A DNA stretch of 64,000 bases from Pontibacter sp. G13 (GCF_031851795.1 NZ_CP134696.1:3678501-3742500); one strand, 5' to 3'. Shown: positions 10,524-19,358, counted from the stretch's first letter. Numbers and translations are program-made. The notes: generated from the letters alone by a model not told the origin.

Positions 10524-10766
10524 ATGAAAGCAAAAAGACTGAACTGGCTGGCTTTGATGCTTGTTTTCGGAATGTTCGCATTCGGTTGTGCTTCCGAGGA
10601 AGCTGCTTCCACTGAGGCTGAAGCTACAGCTACTGAAGTTGTAGAAGAGGTAGTAGAAGCTGTTGACTCCGTAATGGAAGAAGTTGCTGTTGACTCTATG
10701 GCAACTGACTCTACTTCCGAAGTTGCTGTTGAAGCTACAGAAGAAACTGAAGAAGGATCTAACTAA
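10524..10766 (+). CDS. Small acidic lipoprotein
   Basis: An 80-residue precursor with a positively charged start (MKAKRLNW), a hydrophobic stretch and a lipobox-like FAFGC with the cysteine near residue 22. The mature part is almost wholly Glu, Ala, Thr, Val, Ser and Asp, with no Lys or Arg, so it is strongly acidic and probably disordered. Such monocistronic acidic lipoproteins are common in Bacteroidota and mostly lack known roles. The ATG at 10524 is preferred over the in-frame TTG at 10515. A strong terminator follows, which suggests a short, possibly abundant transcript. Function not assigned. Confidence 0.8.
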   Translation: MKAKRLNWLALMLVFGMFAFGCASEEAASTEAEATATEVVEEVVEAVDSVMEEVAVDSMATDSTSEVAVEATEETEEGSN

Positions 10767-10788
10767 TTAGACCTTCCGATAAGCTTTC

Positions 10789-10821
10789 AGAGGCTGCCTT
10801 TTTAGGTGGCCTCTTTCTTTT
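10789..10821 (+). terminator. Intrinsic terminator after the lipoprotein
   Basis: A 10-bp stem (10789-10798 with 10805-10814, two G-T pairs) with a six-base loop, followed by TTCTTTT. Confidence 0.8.
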
Positions 10822-10852
10822 GGTACTCATACGTTTTCGGGAAAAAGCAGAA

Positions 10853-11977
10853 CTAATGGCCAGCAATTAGGCCTCCATACAACTCAATCCACTGCGCCGC
10901 AAGGTCCTGTTTACGAAATCGTTCAGCATATTGCAGGCCTTGTTGAATCATCTGATCCTGTAAAGATTGATTCCCTAAAATGTGATGGACTGCCTGTGCG
11001 ATCTCCTCTCGATTGGTAGGGTCCACATGCCAAGACCCAGGACCTCCTGCCTCCATCAAACTCGATCGGTTGCTGGTGATAACTGGCGTTCCACTTACCA
11101 GTGCCTCCAGAACAGGAATTCCGAAGCCCTCCATCAAAGCAGGATACAGGAACAGAGAAGCCGCTTGGTAGAGCGCAGGAAAATCAGCAAAGTCAGGGTC
11201 CATGATCTTGATCCATTTCCCCAAACGATGTACACGAATGTATTTCTCCACTGATTCCTTATAATCCTTCCCCCCACCAATAGCCACCAGAACCGGGCGA
11301 TTCTCTGGCTTCATCACATGCCAGGCTTCCACAATTCTCAACAAATTTTTCCGAGGAATGATAGACCCGACATATAGGCAGAATGTCTTCGGAAGCTGAT
11401 ATTTCGCTCTGATTGCTGCAAGGCTTTCCGCTGGACAAGTGGTCCAGAACTGATCGTGACAGGTCTGGTAAATCACTTGGATCTTTTCCGCTGGAACTTG
11501 ATACATGTCGATCAAATCCTCCTTTGTAGCTTCGGAAATAGCCACCACTTTATCGGCTCGTCTACAGGCTGACGAAAACTTAAAGTCGTAGATCTTGCGG
11601 TCAAGCCAAGGATATTGATCTGAATAGTGCCGAAATATCAAATCATGGATGGTGACCACTGATCTTATTCCGTGCTTTTCAAGATCAAAGGGCAACTCAT
11701 TGCTCAATCCATGAAAAACTTGTACCCCGAGCTTTTGGGCCTGAGGAGCTATTCCAAAGCTCCGCCATGCTGGCCCCCAAGAACCCGTAGGCAACGCCAA
11801 GTGGTAGGGCTTTCGGGTAAATGGCTGGACTCGTGGCTGGTCACCAGTGGATGGCGTAAACAAATGCAATTGGGATTCCGGAGACTGAGCCTGAATGCTC
11901 GACACCAAATCTCGGGCATAGTTCCCTAAACCCGTAAAATTTCTAAAAATCCGTTTTGCTTCGTATCCGATGATCAT
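10853..11977 (-). CDS. GT4-family glycosyltransferase
   Basis: A 374-residue GT-B fold glycosyltransferase that transfers a sugar from a nucleotide donor, probably in surface polysaccharide assembly. Visible features are the N-terminal RNFTGLGNYARDL (acceptor-side glycine turn), the linker VGSIIPRKN, and the donor-site EGFGIPVLEALVSGTPVI with the EX7E glutamates. The ATG at 11977 gives a normal family N-terminus (MIIGYEAKRIF). A frame extending upstream to 12124 would overlap uvrB. It is transcribed divergently from uvrB. Donor and acceptor sugars cannot be told from sequence. Confidence 0.9.
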   Translation of the reverse strand: MIIGYEAKRIFRNFTGLGNYARDLVSSIQAQSPESQLHLFTPSTGDQPRVQPFTRKPYHLALPTGSWGPAWRSFGIAPQAQKLGVQVFHGLSNELPFDLEKHGIRSVVTIHDLIFRHYSDQYPWLDRKIYDFKFSSACRRADKVVAISEATKEDLIDMYQVPAEKIQVIYQTCHDQFWTTCPAESLAAIRAKYQLPKTFCLYVGSIIPRKNLLRIVEAWHVMKPENRPVLVAIGGGKDYKESVEKYIRVHRLGKWIKIMDPDFADFPALYQAASLFLYPALMEGFGIPVLEALVSGTPVITSNRSSLMEAGGPGSWHVDPTNREEIAQAVHHILGNQSLQDQMIQQGLQYAERFRKQDLAAQWIELYGGLIAGH

Positions 11978-12043
11978 TGGGTCCCAAATTACAATCCATT
12001 CGAAGGATTTCCACACGTTTCCCACATTCAAATAAGCCCTCAA

Positions 12044-12074
12044 TTGTCGACTAGCGGCATTTAGCTTATCTTTA
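12044..12074 (+). promoter_or_regulatory. Candidate uvrB promoter
   Basis: TTG at 12044-12046 and TATCTTTA at 12067-12074 are separated by 20 bases. The pair matches the Bacteroidota -33/-7 pattern except for the last base of the -7 box. The predicted start lies about 28 bases before the uvrB ATG. I saw no SOS-type operator here. Confidence 0.35.
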
Positions 12075-12108
12075 ATGAATAGGCAACAATTCCCCATAAC
12101 CCAACTCC

Positions 12109-14133
12109 ATGTCCGATCATACATTCGATCTTCAAGCTCCCTACCAACCTGCAGGAGACCAGCCAGAAGCCATTCGTCAATTGATTGCCGGCATCGAATC
12201 CGGCGAGCCTGATCAGGTCTTGCTCGGGGTCACGGGTTCGGGTAAGACCTTTACGATCGCCAATGTCATTGCTCAGCTCAATCGGCCTACATTGGTGATT
12301 AGCCACAACAAAACGCTGGCAGCACAATTGTATGGGGAATTCAAGGAGTTCTTTCCCAATAATCTCGTGGAGTACTTCATCTCCTATTACGATTATTATC
12401 AGCCGGAAGCATTCATCCCTTCCACCAATACCTACATCGAGAAGGACCTCAAAATCAATCAAGATATTGAGAAGCTCCGACTCCGAGCGACTACCGCATT
12501 GTGTATGGACAGAAGGGATGTGATTGTGATCGCGTCCGTTTCGTGCATCTATGGAATCGGTAAACCGGAAGATTTCGAAGCCAACGTCTACTACGCCAAT
12601 ATCGGCCAAACCATCTCCCAGAATCAGTTTTTGGACAAATTGGTACGGCTTTTCTATTCGCGAACTCAGACTGAGCTGGAGCCTGGAAACTTTCGGGTGA
12701 AAGGTGACACAGTGGATGTCTATCCAGCCTATGATGATTTTGGGGTGCGATTCATCTTCTTTGGAGATGAAATCGAATCTATTCACCGAATCAATGTCCA
12801 GACAGGAAGAAAGGTGGAAGCTTTGCGGGATTACACATTGTATCCTTCCAACCTATTTGTAACCCGACGCGAAACCCTGAACGATGCCATTCACCTGATT
12901 CAGGATGATCTCGTGCAGCAAGTCAAATACTTTGAGGATCAGGGGATGTTCATCGAAGCCAATCGCGTGAAGGAACGGACGGAGTTCGATCTGGAAATGA
13001 TGCGCGAATTGGGCTATTGTTCGGGAATTGAGAATTACTCCCGATATCTGTCTCAACGAGAAGCTGGAAGTCGTCCCTATTGCCTGCTGGACTATTTCCC
13101 GGACGATTTCCTGATGGTAGTAGATGAAAGCCACGTAACGATTCCTCAAGTAAGAGGCATGTATCATGGCGACCGCTCTCGAAAATTCACCTTGGTTGAG
13201 CATGGATTCAGGCTGCCATCTGCGCTCGACAACCGCCCATTGAAATTTGACGAATTCAGAGGACTCATCAACCAGACCTTGTATTTGAGCGCGACTCCTT
13301 CCGACTACGAATTGGAAGAAAGCGGCGGAGTTGTGGTCGAGCAAATCGTACGCCCCACCGGACTGCTTGATCCACCTGTAGAAATCCGACCCTGCGAGAC
13401 CCAAGTTGATGACTTGCTTGAAGAAGTAGACGAGGAAGTCAAAAAAGGGAATAGAGTACTGGTCACCACCCTTACCAAGCGCATGTCCGAAGAATTGACT
13501 CGGTACCTCCATGATTTGGGAGTTGCATCCCGATACATCCATTCCGATATCGATGCCCTCGAACGTGTAGACATTCTACGAGAACTCAGGGAAGGAAAAT
13601 TTGATGTATTGGTAGGAGTCAACCTGCTTCGGGAAGGAATCGACCTTCCAGAAGTCAGCCTCGTGGCCATTCTGGATGCAGACAAAGAAGGTTTTCTACG
13701 TTCTGGTCAATCCTTGATTCAGACGGCTGGACGTGCTGCCCGACATGAAAAAGGACGGGTCATTCTCTACGCGGACAAGATCACAAAATCCATGAAGCGG
13801 CTGATCGATGAAACGAATTACCGTCGCGAAAAACAGATGGCCTACAATGAAGAGCACGGAATTACGCCCAAATCCGTAAAACGCGAACACAAGGATATCT
13901 TTCAGGATACGCTTGGCAGTAGAGCCAAAAACTTTGAAGAATTTGAAGCCAAAGTCACGCAGACTGCCGAAGCTGCTGCTGAATATTTGACTGACGAAGA
14001 ACTCAAAAAGAAAATCGCCAACATCCGAAAAGAGATGGAAGCCGCAGCCAAGGAGCTGAACTTCATTGAGGCGGCAAGACTCAGAGATGAATTATTCGCA
14101 TTTCAAGGATTACTGAAAGACCGAAAGCATTGA
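12109..14133 (+). CDS. uvrB: Excinuclease ABC subunit B
   Basis: A 674-residue UvrB of standard length. It is the helicase-like damage-verification subunit of nucleotide excision repair, which loads from UvrA and recruits UvrC. Walker A is GVTGSGKT (residues 40-47). The beta-hairpin region follows (YYDYYQPEAFIP), and Walker B-like VVDESHV is near residue 337. Helicase motifs V/VI follow (LLREGIDLPE, QTAGRAAR). The C-terminal UVR motif (ELNFIEAARLRDE) near residue 645 binds UvrC or UvrA. It is monocistronic and divergent from the glycosyltransferase. All motifs are intact. Confidence 0.98.
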   Translation: MSDHTFDLQAPYQPAGDQPEAIRQLIAGIESGEPDQVLLGVTGSGKTFTIANVIAQLNRPTLVISHNKTLAAQLYGEFKEFFPNNLVEYFISYYDYYQPEAFIPSTNTYIEKDLKINQDIEKLRLRATTALCMDRRDVIVIASVSCIYGIGKPEDFEANVYYANIGQTISQNQFLDKLVRLFYSRTQTELEPGNFRVKGDTVDVYPAYDDFGVRFIFFGDEIESIHRINVQTGRKVEALRDYTLYPSNLFVTRRETLNDAIHLIQDDLVQQVKYFEDQGMFIEANRVKERTEFDLEMMRELGYCSGIENYSRYLSQREAGSRPYCLLDYFPDDFLMVVDESHVTIPQVRGMYHGDRSRKFTLVEHGFRLPSALDNRPLKFDEFRGLINQTLYLSATPSDYELEESGGVVVEQIVRPTGLLDPPVEIRPCETQVDDLLEEVDEEVKKGNRVLVTTLTKRMSEELTRYLHDLGVASRYIHSDIDALERVDILRELREGKFDVLVGVNLLREGIDLPEVSLVAILDADKEGFLRSGQSLIQTAGRAARHEKGRVILYADKITKSMKRLIDETNYRREKQMAYNEEHGITPKSVKREHKDIFQDTLGSRAKNFEEFEAKVTQTAEAAAEYLTDEELKKKIANIRKEMEAAAKELNFIEAARLRDELFAFQGLLKDRKH

Positions 14134-14238
14134 TTCGCAGCAAAGGCTGTTCAAGTGAAATGATCTGACATTCTTTTCGTTATTCATCAAATTAGTCAGT
14201 AGATTCATTGGTCATTTTGCTACCTCTTCCTCGAAGTT

Positions 14239-14775
14239 ATGTACAGCCGTCTCTTGCTCGTTTTTTGCTTGTCCTGCATGTGCTCTAGCGGGTTCAGTCA
14301 ACTTGGACTGGATTTTCCCGGAGTAGATACTGCAACAGCCTCCTGTAGGTGCGAGTTGCCGATGATCTATTTCGCACCGGATTCGGATACCCTTGATGCC
14401 ACAGCTCGTGAAGAACTAGCCTATATCGCGCATCAACTCTACCGGTTTCCAGATATGAAATTGGTCATTGAAGCGGATGGACCTCATCGTAGGTTTGAGG
14501 GAAAACAACGCAGGAAGTCCAAAAGACGAATTTCTACCATCAGCAAAACCCTCAAACGCGATTTCCGAATAGCGAACAATCGGCTCAAAGGCGTCCCACA
14601 CAAGCCTTGGAAAACCCTCCTCCCTCCTTTACATCCGCCACATCCTTTGGAGAAAAATCGAATTTTCTTCGTCTGTGATTTTGGTAAAAAGGAAGAACCA
14701 TTACCCCCAGCCCCCTCATTGGATCCCGATCAAACCAAAGATTCTGGAAGCACATTGGAGATTTCGACGCTCTAG
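14239..14775 (+). CDS. Secreted protein with a degenerate OmpA-like domain
   Basis: A 178-residue protein with a signal peptide (MYSRLLLVFCLSCMC, likely cleavage near residue 21). Residues ~42-80 read like the first half of an OmpA/MotB peptidoglycan-binding domain: IYFAPDSDTLDATARE, then a helix and KLVIEADG. In normal OmpA domains this is followed by GHTD and NxxLSxxRA with key Asp and Arg. Here the TD and LS/RA signatures are absent and are replaced by a very basic stretch (KQRRKSKRR). A proline-rich tail follows. It could be a diverged periplasmic peptidoglycan-associated protein, or a relic. No operon partner is evident. Confidence 0.6.
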   Translation: MYSRLLLVFCLSCMCSSGFSQLGLDFPGVDTATASCRCELPMIYFAPDSDTLDATAREELAYIAHQLYRFPDMKLVIEADGPHRRFEGKQRRKSKRRISTISKTLKRDFRIANNRLKGVPHKPWKTLLPPLHPPHPLEKNRIFFVCDFGKKEEPLPPAPSLDPDQTKDSGSTLEISTL

Positions 14776-14934
14776 GGCGGCCGATTTCCTCTACAAAGCC
14801 TACAATCCGCCAAGGATCCTCCTTGATCTTTCCATTCCTTTCCAATAATTCCACGATCTCCAATCAGAAATGGGGTAGATTCTCTATTTTGGTGCTTCCT
14901 TTTTCTTTCGCCTAGGAATCTCTTTGGGAAAAGC

Positions 14935-16245
14935 ATGAAACGAGTTCTACTAATCACTTACTATTGGCCACCCAGCGGAGGAGCAGGTGTACAGCGCGTC
15001 CTGAAATTTGGCAAGTACTTCAGGGAGTTTGGTTGGGAGCCCATCGTTTTCACCCCCGAAAATCCTTCTTACCCAGTGACCGATGCTTCTCTTGAAAGCG
15101 AAGTTCCAAGTGATCTGACAGTTCTAAAAGGTCCCATCTGGGAACCCTATGAAGTGTACAAGCGATTCACGGGGAAGAAAAAAGAGGAAAAAGTCTACTC
15201 CACTTTCAAGGCCAAATCCAGCATCACTGAACAGGCCTCTGTGTGGATCAGGGGAAACCTATTCATTCCCGATGCGCGAAAATTCTGGATCAAGCCATCT
15301 ATCAAATATTTGACGAAGTATCTAAAGGATCATCCAGTAGATGCGATTTTGTCGAGTGGTCCTCCCCATACCGTCCACATGATCGCCAAGGGGATTCATG
15401 AAAAAACAGGTCTTCCTTGGGTAGCGGATTTCCGTGATCCTTGGACCAATATCGATTTTTACGATCAGCTCAAACTCTCCGCTTGGGCGGACAAGCTCCA
15501 CAAATCCATGGAAGCTAGTGTGGTAAATACAGCTACCGGCATTTCAACAGTCAGTTGGGTTTGGGGGAAAGAGTTCGAGGCCATGGGGGCCAATCAAGTC
15601 GCTGTGATCACCAACGGATTTGACAGCGAGGACTTTAGCGAAGTAAAACCCCAGCTGGAACCCAAATTTGTCTGTAGCCATATTGGCTTTCTCAACAATG
15701 ACCGAAACTCACCTGAGCTTTGGCAGGCATTTGGGGAATTGGTTCAAGAGCATCCTACATTGGGCGAAGATCTTGAATTGCGATTTATTGGAGAAACCGA
15801 TCCGATCGCTTTTTACCAGCTGGAGCAAGCGGGATTATCTGATCACGTCAAGCGCATCTCGTACGTGCCACACAGCGAGGTTTTGAGCTATACTTGTTCT
15901 TCCCAAGTGCTTCTGCTTTTGGTGAATGATGTTCCCAATGTGATGGGACACATTCCGGGCAAGACCTATGAATATGTGGGATCAAGGCGTCCGATATTGG
16001 CGATAGGCCCACCAGAGGCAGATTTTGCGCGTGTCATCCGAGAGACGGAATCGGGTACGGTTTGTAATTTTGGGGATAAGGATTCCATGAAGGCTGCCAT
16101 CTTGACGTATTACGAAGCGTATCGTCAAGGAGCACTTCAGAATCCAGATGCGGCAACGGCCCAATTCACGCGGAGAGCTTCAACGGGCCACATGGCTGCC
16201 TGGTTGGATAGACTGACTGGATCAAACACCAATCAGGACATGTAG
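14935..16245 (+). CDS. Glycosyltransferase (GT4-like)
   Basis: A 436-residue protein. The N-terminal LITYYWPPSGGAGVQRVLKF motif (glycine-rich loop of the GT-B acceptor domain) is typical of Bacteroidota glycosyltransferases in exopolysaccharide or lipopolysaccharide synthesis. Further features are PHTVHMIAKGI, WVADFRDPWTN, and a C-terminal donor domain with GKTYEYVGSRRPILAIGP. The tail of the gene overlaps the convergent HNH gene by 13 bases. The donor sugar is not predictable. No other polysaccharide cluster genes flank it apart from the GT4 gene about 3 kb upstream. Confidence 0.88.
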   Translation: MKRVLLITYYWPPSGGAGVQRVLKFGKYFREFGWEPIVFTPENPSYPVTDASLESEVPSDLTVLKGPIWEPYEVYKRFTGKKKEEKVYSTFKAKSSITEQASVWIRGNLFIPDARKFWIKPSIKYLTKYLKDHPVDAILSSGPPHTVHMIAKGIHEKTGLPWVADFRDPWTNIDFYDQLKLSAWADKLHKSMEASVVNTATGISTVSWVWGKEFEAMGANQVAVITNGFDSEDFSEVKPQLEPKFVCSHIGFLNNDRNSPELWQAFGELVQEHPTLGEDLELRFIGETDPIAFYQLEQAGLSDHVKRISYVPHSEVLSYTCSSQVLLLLVNDVPNVMGHIPGKTYEYVGSRRPILAIGPPEADFARVIRETESGTVCNFGDKDSMKAAILTYYEAYRQGALQNPDAATAQFTRRASTGHMAAWLDRLTGSNTNQDM

Positions 16246-16739
16246 AGATAGGGCTTCCAATCTTCCTGGATTTCACCAGAGAATTTCCCGAGGAACATAA
16301 CAAAGCTGGGACGGAAAGGCTCATGCCTCATAGTGAGATCGGTTTGCTCAAGTGGTAGACTTCCTTTTTTGGAATTGCACTTCTGGCAAGCGGTCACCAA
16401 GTTGTCCCATGTATCCCTGCCACCAGAGGACTTGGGGATCACGTGATCGATCGTCAAATCCTCCTTGGTTCCACAGTACACACATCTGTAACCATCTCGC
16501 TTGAATACATTGTGCCGAGATAGGTTCACCCGTTTATAGGGAAAATGCACATACTTGTAGAGGCGGATAATGGACGGATACACAAAATCCTTAGAAACAG
16601 TCCTAAGCCTCTTCTCTGGATGGTCCGAAAGCATTTCAGCCTTGCTCAACAACATCAGTATAAAAGCCCTTTCGACGCTGCAGACGCCGATGGCCTGATA
16701 GTCTGAGTTGAGCACAAGCACACTTTCACGAATTACCAT
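16233..16739 (-). CDS. HNH endonuclease-family protein
   Basis: A 168-residue protein with a clear HNH zinc-finger nuclease fold. It has C86-x2-C89, the catalytic-type DH at 98-99 (LTIDHVIPKSSGG), an asparagine in DNLVTAC, and C118-x2-C121. This family is nearly universal in Bacteroidota as a single-copy gene without an obvious mobile context, so a housekeeping DNA-repair or processing role is more likely than restriction. Its start overlaps the end of the NlpC/P60 gene by 7 bases, so the two are translationally coupled. Confidence 0.88.
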   Translation of the reverse strand: MVIRESVLVLNSDYQAIGVCSVERAFILMLLSKAEMLSDHPEKRLRTVSKDFVYPSIIRLYKYVHFPYKRVNLSRHNVFKRDGYRCVYCGTKEDLTIDHVIPKSSGGRDTWDNLVTACQKCNSKKGSLPLEQTDLTMRHEPFRPSFVMFLGKFSGEIQEDWKPYLYMS

Positions 16740-17533
16740 CGCTGAATGTTTAACAGTATATGGGTAGTTTCATCATTGTCAGTGTGAATAATCCCAGTCT
16801 CTGTGAAGGAGTCGATCCTCACTTTGCCGGAAGCGTGAATGATTTGGTCTGATGAGATCAATAATCCCACATGGGAAACGCGCGTTTTTCCCGGTTTCGC
16901 GAAGAATGCCACATCTCCAGCTCGATGTTCGCCATATGCGATCGTAGTTCCCACCAATGCCTGCTGTGAAGAATCGCGGGGTACATCAATGCCACACATG
17001 GCAAATAATGTCTGCATAAATCCGGAGCAGTCGATTCCAAAACCAGTTTTTCCGCCCCATACATAAGGAACATTTCGAAACCATTTTGCACGCTCCACCA
17101 AAATCTGAGGCGTAAGGGCTTCAGGAATCATCACGGGATCACCATGGAATTTCCATTGGTAACCGCCGAGCGAAAAGCGGGAAACGGGAGTTGAGCGTGA
17201 AGCGGGAATCCGAGCACCGAGGGGTAAAACAAGTTCCGATCCGTCTTCCAAGATCAGTTTCCCCGTTTGGACGCGTATCCAGTTTTGGAGGGAATCGGAA
17301 TCATCTTGGGGAATAGGGGCGAGCATTTTGGTATCGACCCAGCCCTCGTATCCATCTAGGAGAGATTTGACCTTGGACCAACTGCCTTGCTCCTCTATTC
17401 GCGTGCAGCCTTCTCCAAAGACCAGTTGGGAAATCATCTCCGCAGACTCCTTGGCCTCGCCGCGCATAGGCACGATGGCCTCCATGGCGAGGAAAAGTGA
17501 AGTCTCCGATGGCACCAAATCAAAATCATTCAT
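16733..17533 (-). CDS. C40 (NlpC/P60) peptidase with SH3-like domains
   Basis: A 266-residue cell-wall peptidase, probably cleaving D-Glu-diaminopimelate links in peptidoglycan peptides. The N-terminal ~130 residues look like bacterial SH3 domains (GSWSKVKSLLDGYEGWVD). The catalytic domain shows C169 in GFGIDCSGFMQ, H221 in RVSHVGLLIS and a third polar residue, H233 (IIHASG). I see no signal peptide at the chosen ATG, as in many Bacteroidota homologues of this gamma-D-glutamyl-diaminopeptidase type that act on recycled muropeptides. It is first in a two-gene operon with the HNH gene. Confidence 0.9.
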   Translation of the reverse strand: MNDFDLVPSETSLFLAMEAIVPMRGEAKESAEMISQLVFGEGCTRIEEQGSWSKVKSLLDGYEGWVDTKMLAPIPQDDSDSLQNWIRVQTGKLILEDGSELVLPLGARIPASRSTPVSRFSLGGYQWKFHGDPVMIPEALTPQILVERAKWFRNVPYVWGGKTGFGIDCSGFMQTLFAMCGIDVPRDSSQQALVGTTIAYGEHRAGDVAFFAKPGKTRVSHVGLLISSDQIIHASGKVRIDSFTETGIIHTDNDETTHILLNIQRW

Positions 17534-17906
17534 CAGCCAATGTAAAAATCGCTTGTTACCTGAAAGTTAGGTAGTTATTTGCAATAATTTACGACTTTTT
17601 CGCAAACCACAATTTTGTAAAGCCCCAACAGAACTCGTAAATTCGCTCTCAACAATTTTTGTTTTACCTTCCAATCTCCTTGCACGGCCGCTGAAATAGC
17701 GGCCCGTTTTGTATGCAGGCGGGAAATTGGGATCGTTCGCAAATCAGGAATTGGAGCATAAATTCTCCTCAAATGGGTCCAGATTCTGAGGGTCCAAACC
17801 CCATCTCAGTCTGTACCAGTGGTTTCTGAAAATTGATCATGATTTTGAGCCACACATTTTTTAGAATTTATCCGGTATTATTCTATCTTTGCAACCCGAA
17901 AGGAAG
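17534..17906. other. Intergenic region with promoter elements and a hairpin
   Basis: A 373-base divergent region. It holds the -7 box of the DUF177 gene (see 17857-17891) and a GC-rich 7-bp hairpin at 17686-17704 (GGCCGCT, five-base loop) followed by CGTTTTG. That hairpin looks like a terminator, but no gene precedes it on the plus strand, so an unannotated small RNA is possible. A near-consensus minus-strand -7 box (TAACTTTC, 17562-17569) could serve the peptidase. Confidence 0.4.
17857..17891 (+). promoter_or_regulatory. Promoter of the DUF177-rpmF operon
   Basis: TATCTTTG at 17884-17891 is a perfect TAnnTTTG -7 box. A T-rich, weak -33 region lies about 20 bases upstream. Because this box overlaps the in-frame TTG at 17889, translation must start further down, which supports the ATG at 17907 (or 17913). 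Confidence 0.65.
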
Positions 17907-18455
17907 ATGACCATGGATCAAGACCGATCTTTCGTGCGAAACTTCTCTCTGAATGTTGCCCGGCTCAAGGATGGGCATCATGTTGAGAAATTTGAAATCG
18001 ATTCTGATTTTTTCGCACACTTTGAATCATCCAATATCCAAAGCGGTCAAGTTGAGGCGACCCTAGACATACACAAGTATGCGACTCACTTGGACGTAAC
18101 GTTCAAGTTGAAAGGCGAAGTTTCCTTGGATTGCGATCGCTGCGGCAAACCTTTCATGTATCCGCTAGATTCTGAGCACAGAGTGATTTTTTCATTTAGC
18201 GAGGACATGGACTTCGAAGGGTATGAGGTAATGTACCACAACCCCCAAGAATCCTTCCTCAATCTTGTGCAGGAATTGTATGACTTTATTCACATCTCGA
18301 TTCCAATCCGGAAAGTACCTGACTGCGATTTCGCTACTTGTGCTCCCGAATTGTTCAAGCTTTTTGTGGATGAGCATACGGAAAAACCTTCTGGAGAGCA
18401 TGACCCTCGGTGGGATGCGCTCAAGAAACTCAGGGACCAAATGGACGAGTCCTAA
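17907..18455 (+). CDS. DUF177 (YceD-like) protein
   Basis: A 182-residue member of the DUF177/YceD family. In many bacteria this gene sits directly before rpmF, and the protein is linked to 23S rRNA metabolism and ribosome assembly. It has the family cysteine pair (LDCDRCGKPF) and a second CDFATCAPE pair near the C-terminus, which together suggest a zinc-binding site. The gene is followed after 56 bases by rpmF, giving the conserved yceD-rpmF order. The plsX/fabH genes often found next are absent here. The start was chosen from the overlapping promoter box. Confidence 0.9.
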   Translation: MTMDQDRSFVRNFSLNVARLKDGHHVEKFEIDSDFFAHFESSNIQSGQVEATLDIHKYATHLDVTFKLKGEVSLDCDRCGKPFMYPLDSEHRVIFSFSEDMDFEGYEVMYHNPQESFLNLVQELYDFIHISIPIRKVPDCDFATCAPELFKLFVDEHTEKPSGEHDPRWDALKKLRDQMDES

Positions 18456-18511
18456 ACACCCCGAGATTTCCTCGGTTTCTTTTTCAAACGTTTGATTTTA
18501 ATTCGATACCA

Positions 18512-18697
18512 ATGGCGCATCCTAAACGTAAAATTTCCAAGACCCGCCGTGATAAACGCAGAACGCACCTGAAGTTGGCTAAGCGTACTTACTACATTGA
18601 TCCAGTAAGTGGCGAAGCTACTCAATACCACCGCGTATGCTTGGAAAGCGGTCACTACCGCGGACGCCAAGTGATGGCTGCTGCTGACGAGGAGTAG
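18512..18697 (+). CDS. rpmF: 50S ribosomal protein L32
   Basis: A 61-residue L32 with the canonical start MAHPKRKISKTRRDKRR and the SGHYRGRQV C-terminal signature. It has a single cysteine at VCLESGHYRG rather than a CxxC pair, so it looks like the zinc-free form. The ATG at 18512 gives the conserved N-terminus. It is cotranscribed with the DUF177 gene and ends at a strong terminator. Confidence 0.97.
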   Translation: MAHPKRKISKTRRDKRRTHLKLAKRTYYIDPVSGEATQYHRVCLESGHYRGRQVMAAADEE

Positions 18698-18760
18698 GTC
18701 CCATCGCTTTCCGTATGAATCTCCGGATTCATGCATCCAAAGTGTACACTGAACTGATAT

Positions 18761-18801
18761 AAAAATGCTCACTCATTTTTTGGGTGAGCATTTTTATTTT
18801 T
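18761..18801 (+). terminator. Intrinsic terminator of the DUF177-rpmF operon
   Basis: A 14-bp stem (18761-18774 with 18782-18795, one G-T pair; core AATGCTCAC) with a seven-base loop and a T-rich tail. Confidence 0.85.
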
Positions 18802-18948
18802 GGAAGCTGGTTTGGGTCTGCTTTTTCTGCTGCAACTGCCCATCTACAGAACCTCAATTGGCCATTTTTTCGGGAATAGCCCCACTATGACCTGAATATT
18901 TTGGTCACGCCCTGCATATTCTGTACTCCGGATGAATTGGGGGATTTG

Positions 18949-19091
18949 GGTGTGCCCCTGCGTTCTTGGGAGATTGGTACCGCTGATCATCGTCTGGCCG
19001 CAGGGTCAGGCTGTCCACGGGGTCGCAAGCTCCGTCCTTCGCTGAAGGCTCCGGACTGCTCGTACCTCGCACCGTTCCCATCCTTCACACC
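18949..19091 (+). repeat. Dispersed-repeat-like element, copy A
   Basis: A 143-base element bounded by GGTGTG and its complement CACACC. Its core at 18996-19016 contains GGGTCAGGCTGTCC. It also has a small hairpin (CCTTCGCTGAAGG) and ends with CACCGTTCCCATCC. This pattern resembles non-coding dispersed repeats I recall from Bacteroidota genomes, though I cannot check copy number. A diverged copy in reverse orientation lies at 19257-19358. Confidence 0.5.
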
Positions 19092-19171
19092 ACACTAGCC
19101 AGCCGCACATTTTATGTTTTCTCGCTATTTCACTTGGGCCCAAGATCTCTGAGTGCGGCTGGCAGGTGTGG
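19090..19171. repeat. 19-bp inverted repeat enclosing a palindrome
   Basis: Arms at 19090-19108 and 19153-19171 are complementary at 17 of 19 positions (core GCCAGCCGCAC / GTGCGGCTGGC). They enclose 44 bases that include the palindrome CTTGGGCCCAAG at 19133-19144. The transcript or single strand would form a large hairpin. Confidence 0.75.
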
Positions 19172-19256
19172 CGTGAGGGCTCTGGAGTATTCAGTCGGTG
19201 GAGCTGATCGCAGATTCCGAATGTGCATCACTAGGGAATCTTAATCCAGATCCCCA

Positions 19257-19358
19257 TCCATCATTCACCGACCGAGCGCCAGCGAGTACGGAAGAGCCCG
19301 ACCCAGCGGCCCATTTTCCAAGGGTCATCGCCTATACCGAACACGCTGGGACACGCCC
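19257..19358 (-). repeat. Dispersed-repeat-like element, copy B
   Basis: Read on the minus strand, this begins GGGCGTGTCCCAGCG. Its core (19291-19311) is identical to the core of copy A at 17 of 21 positions, with GGGTCGGGCT in place of GGGTCAGGCT. The remainder has diverged. Confidence 0.5.

Noticed and set aside
12061-12786. 241-residue minus-strand open frame inside uvrB
   Set aside because: It lies antisense to a well-conserved gene and has no family features; a shadow frame.
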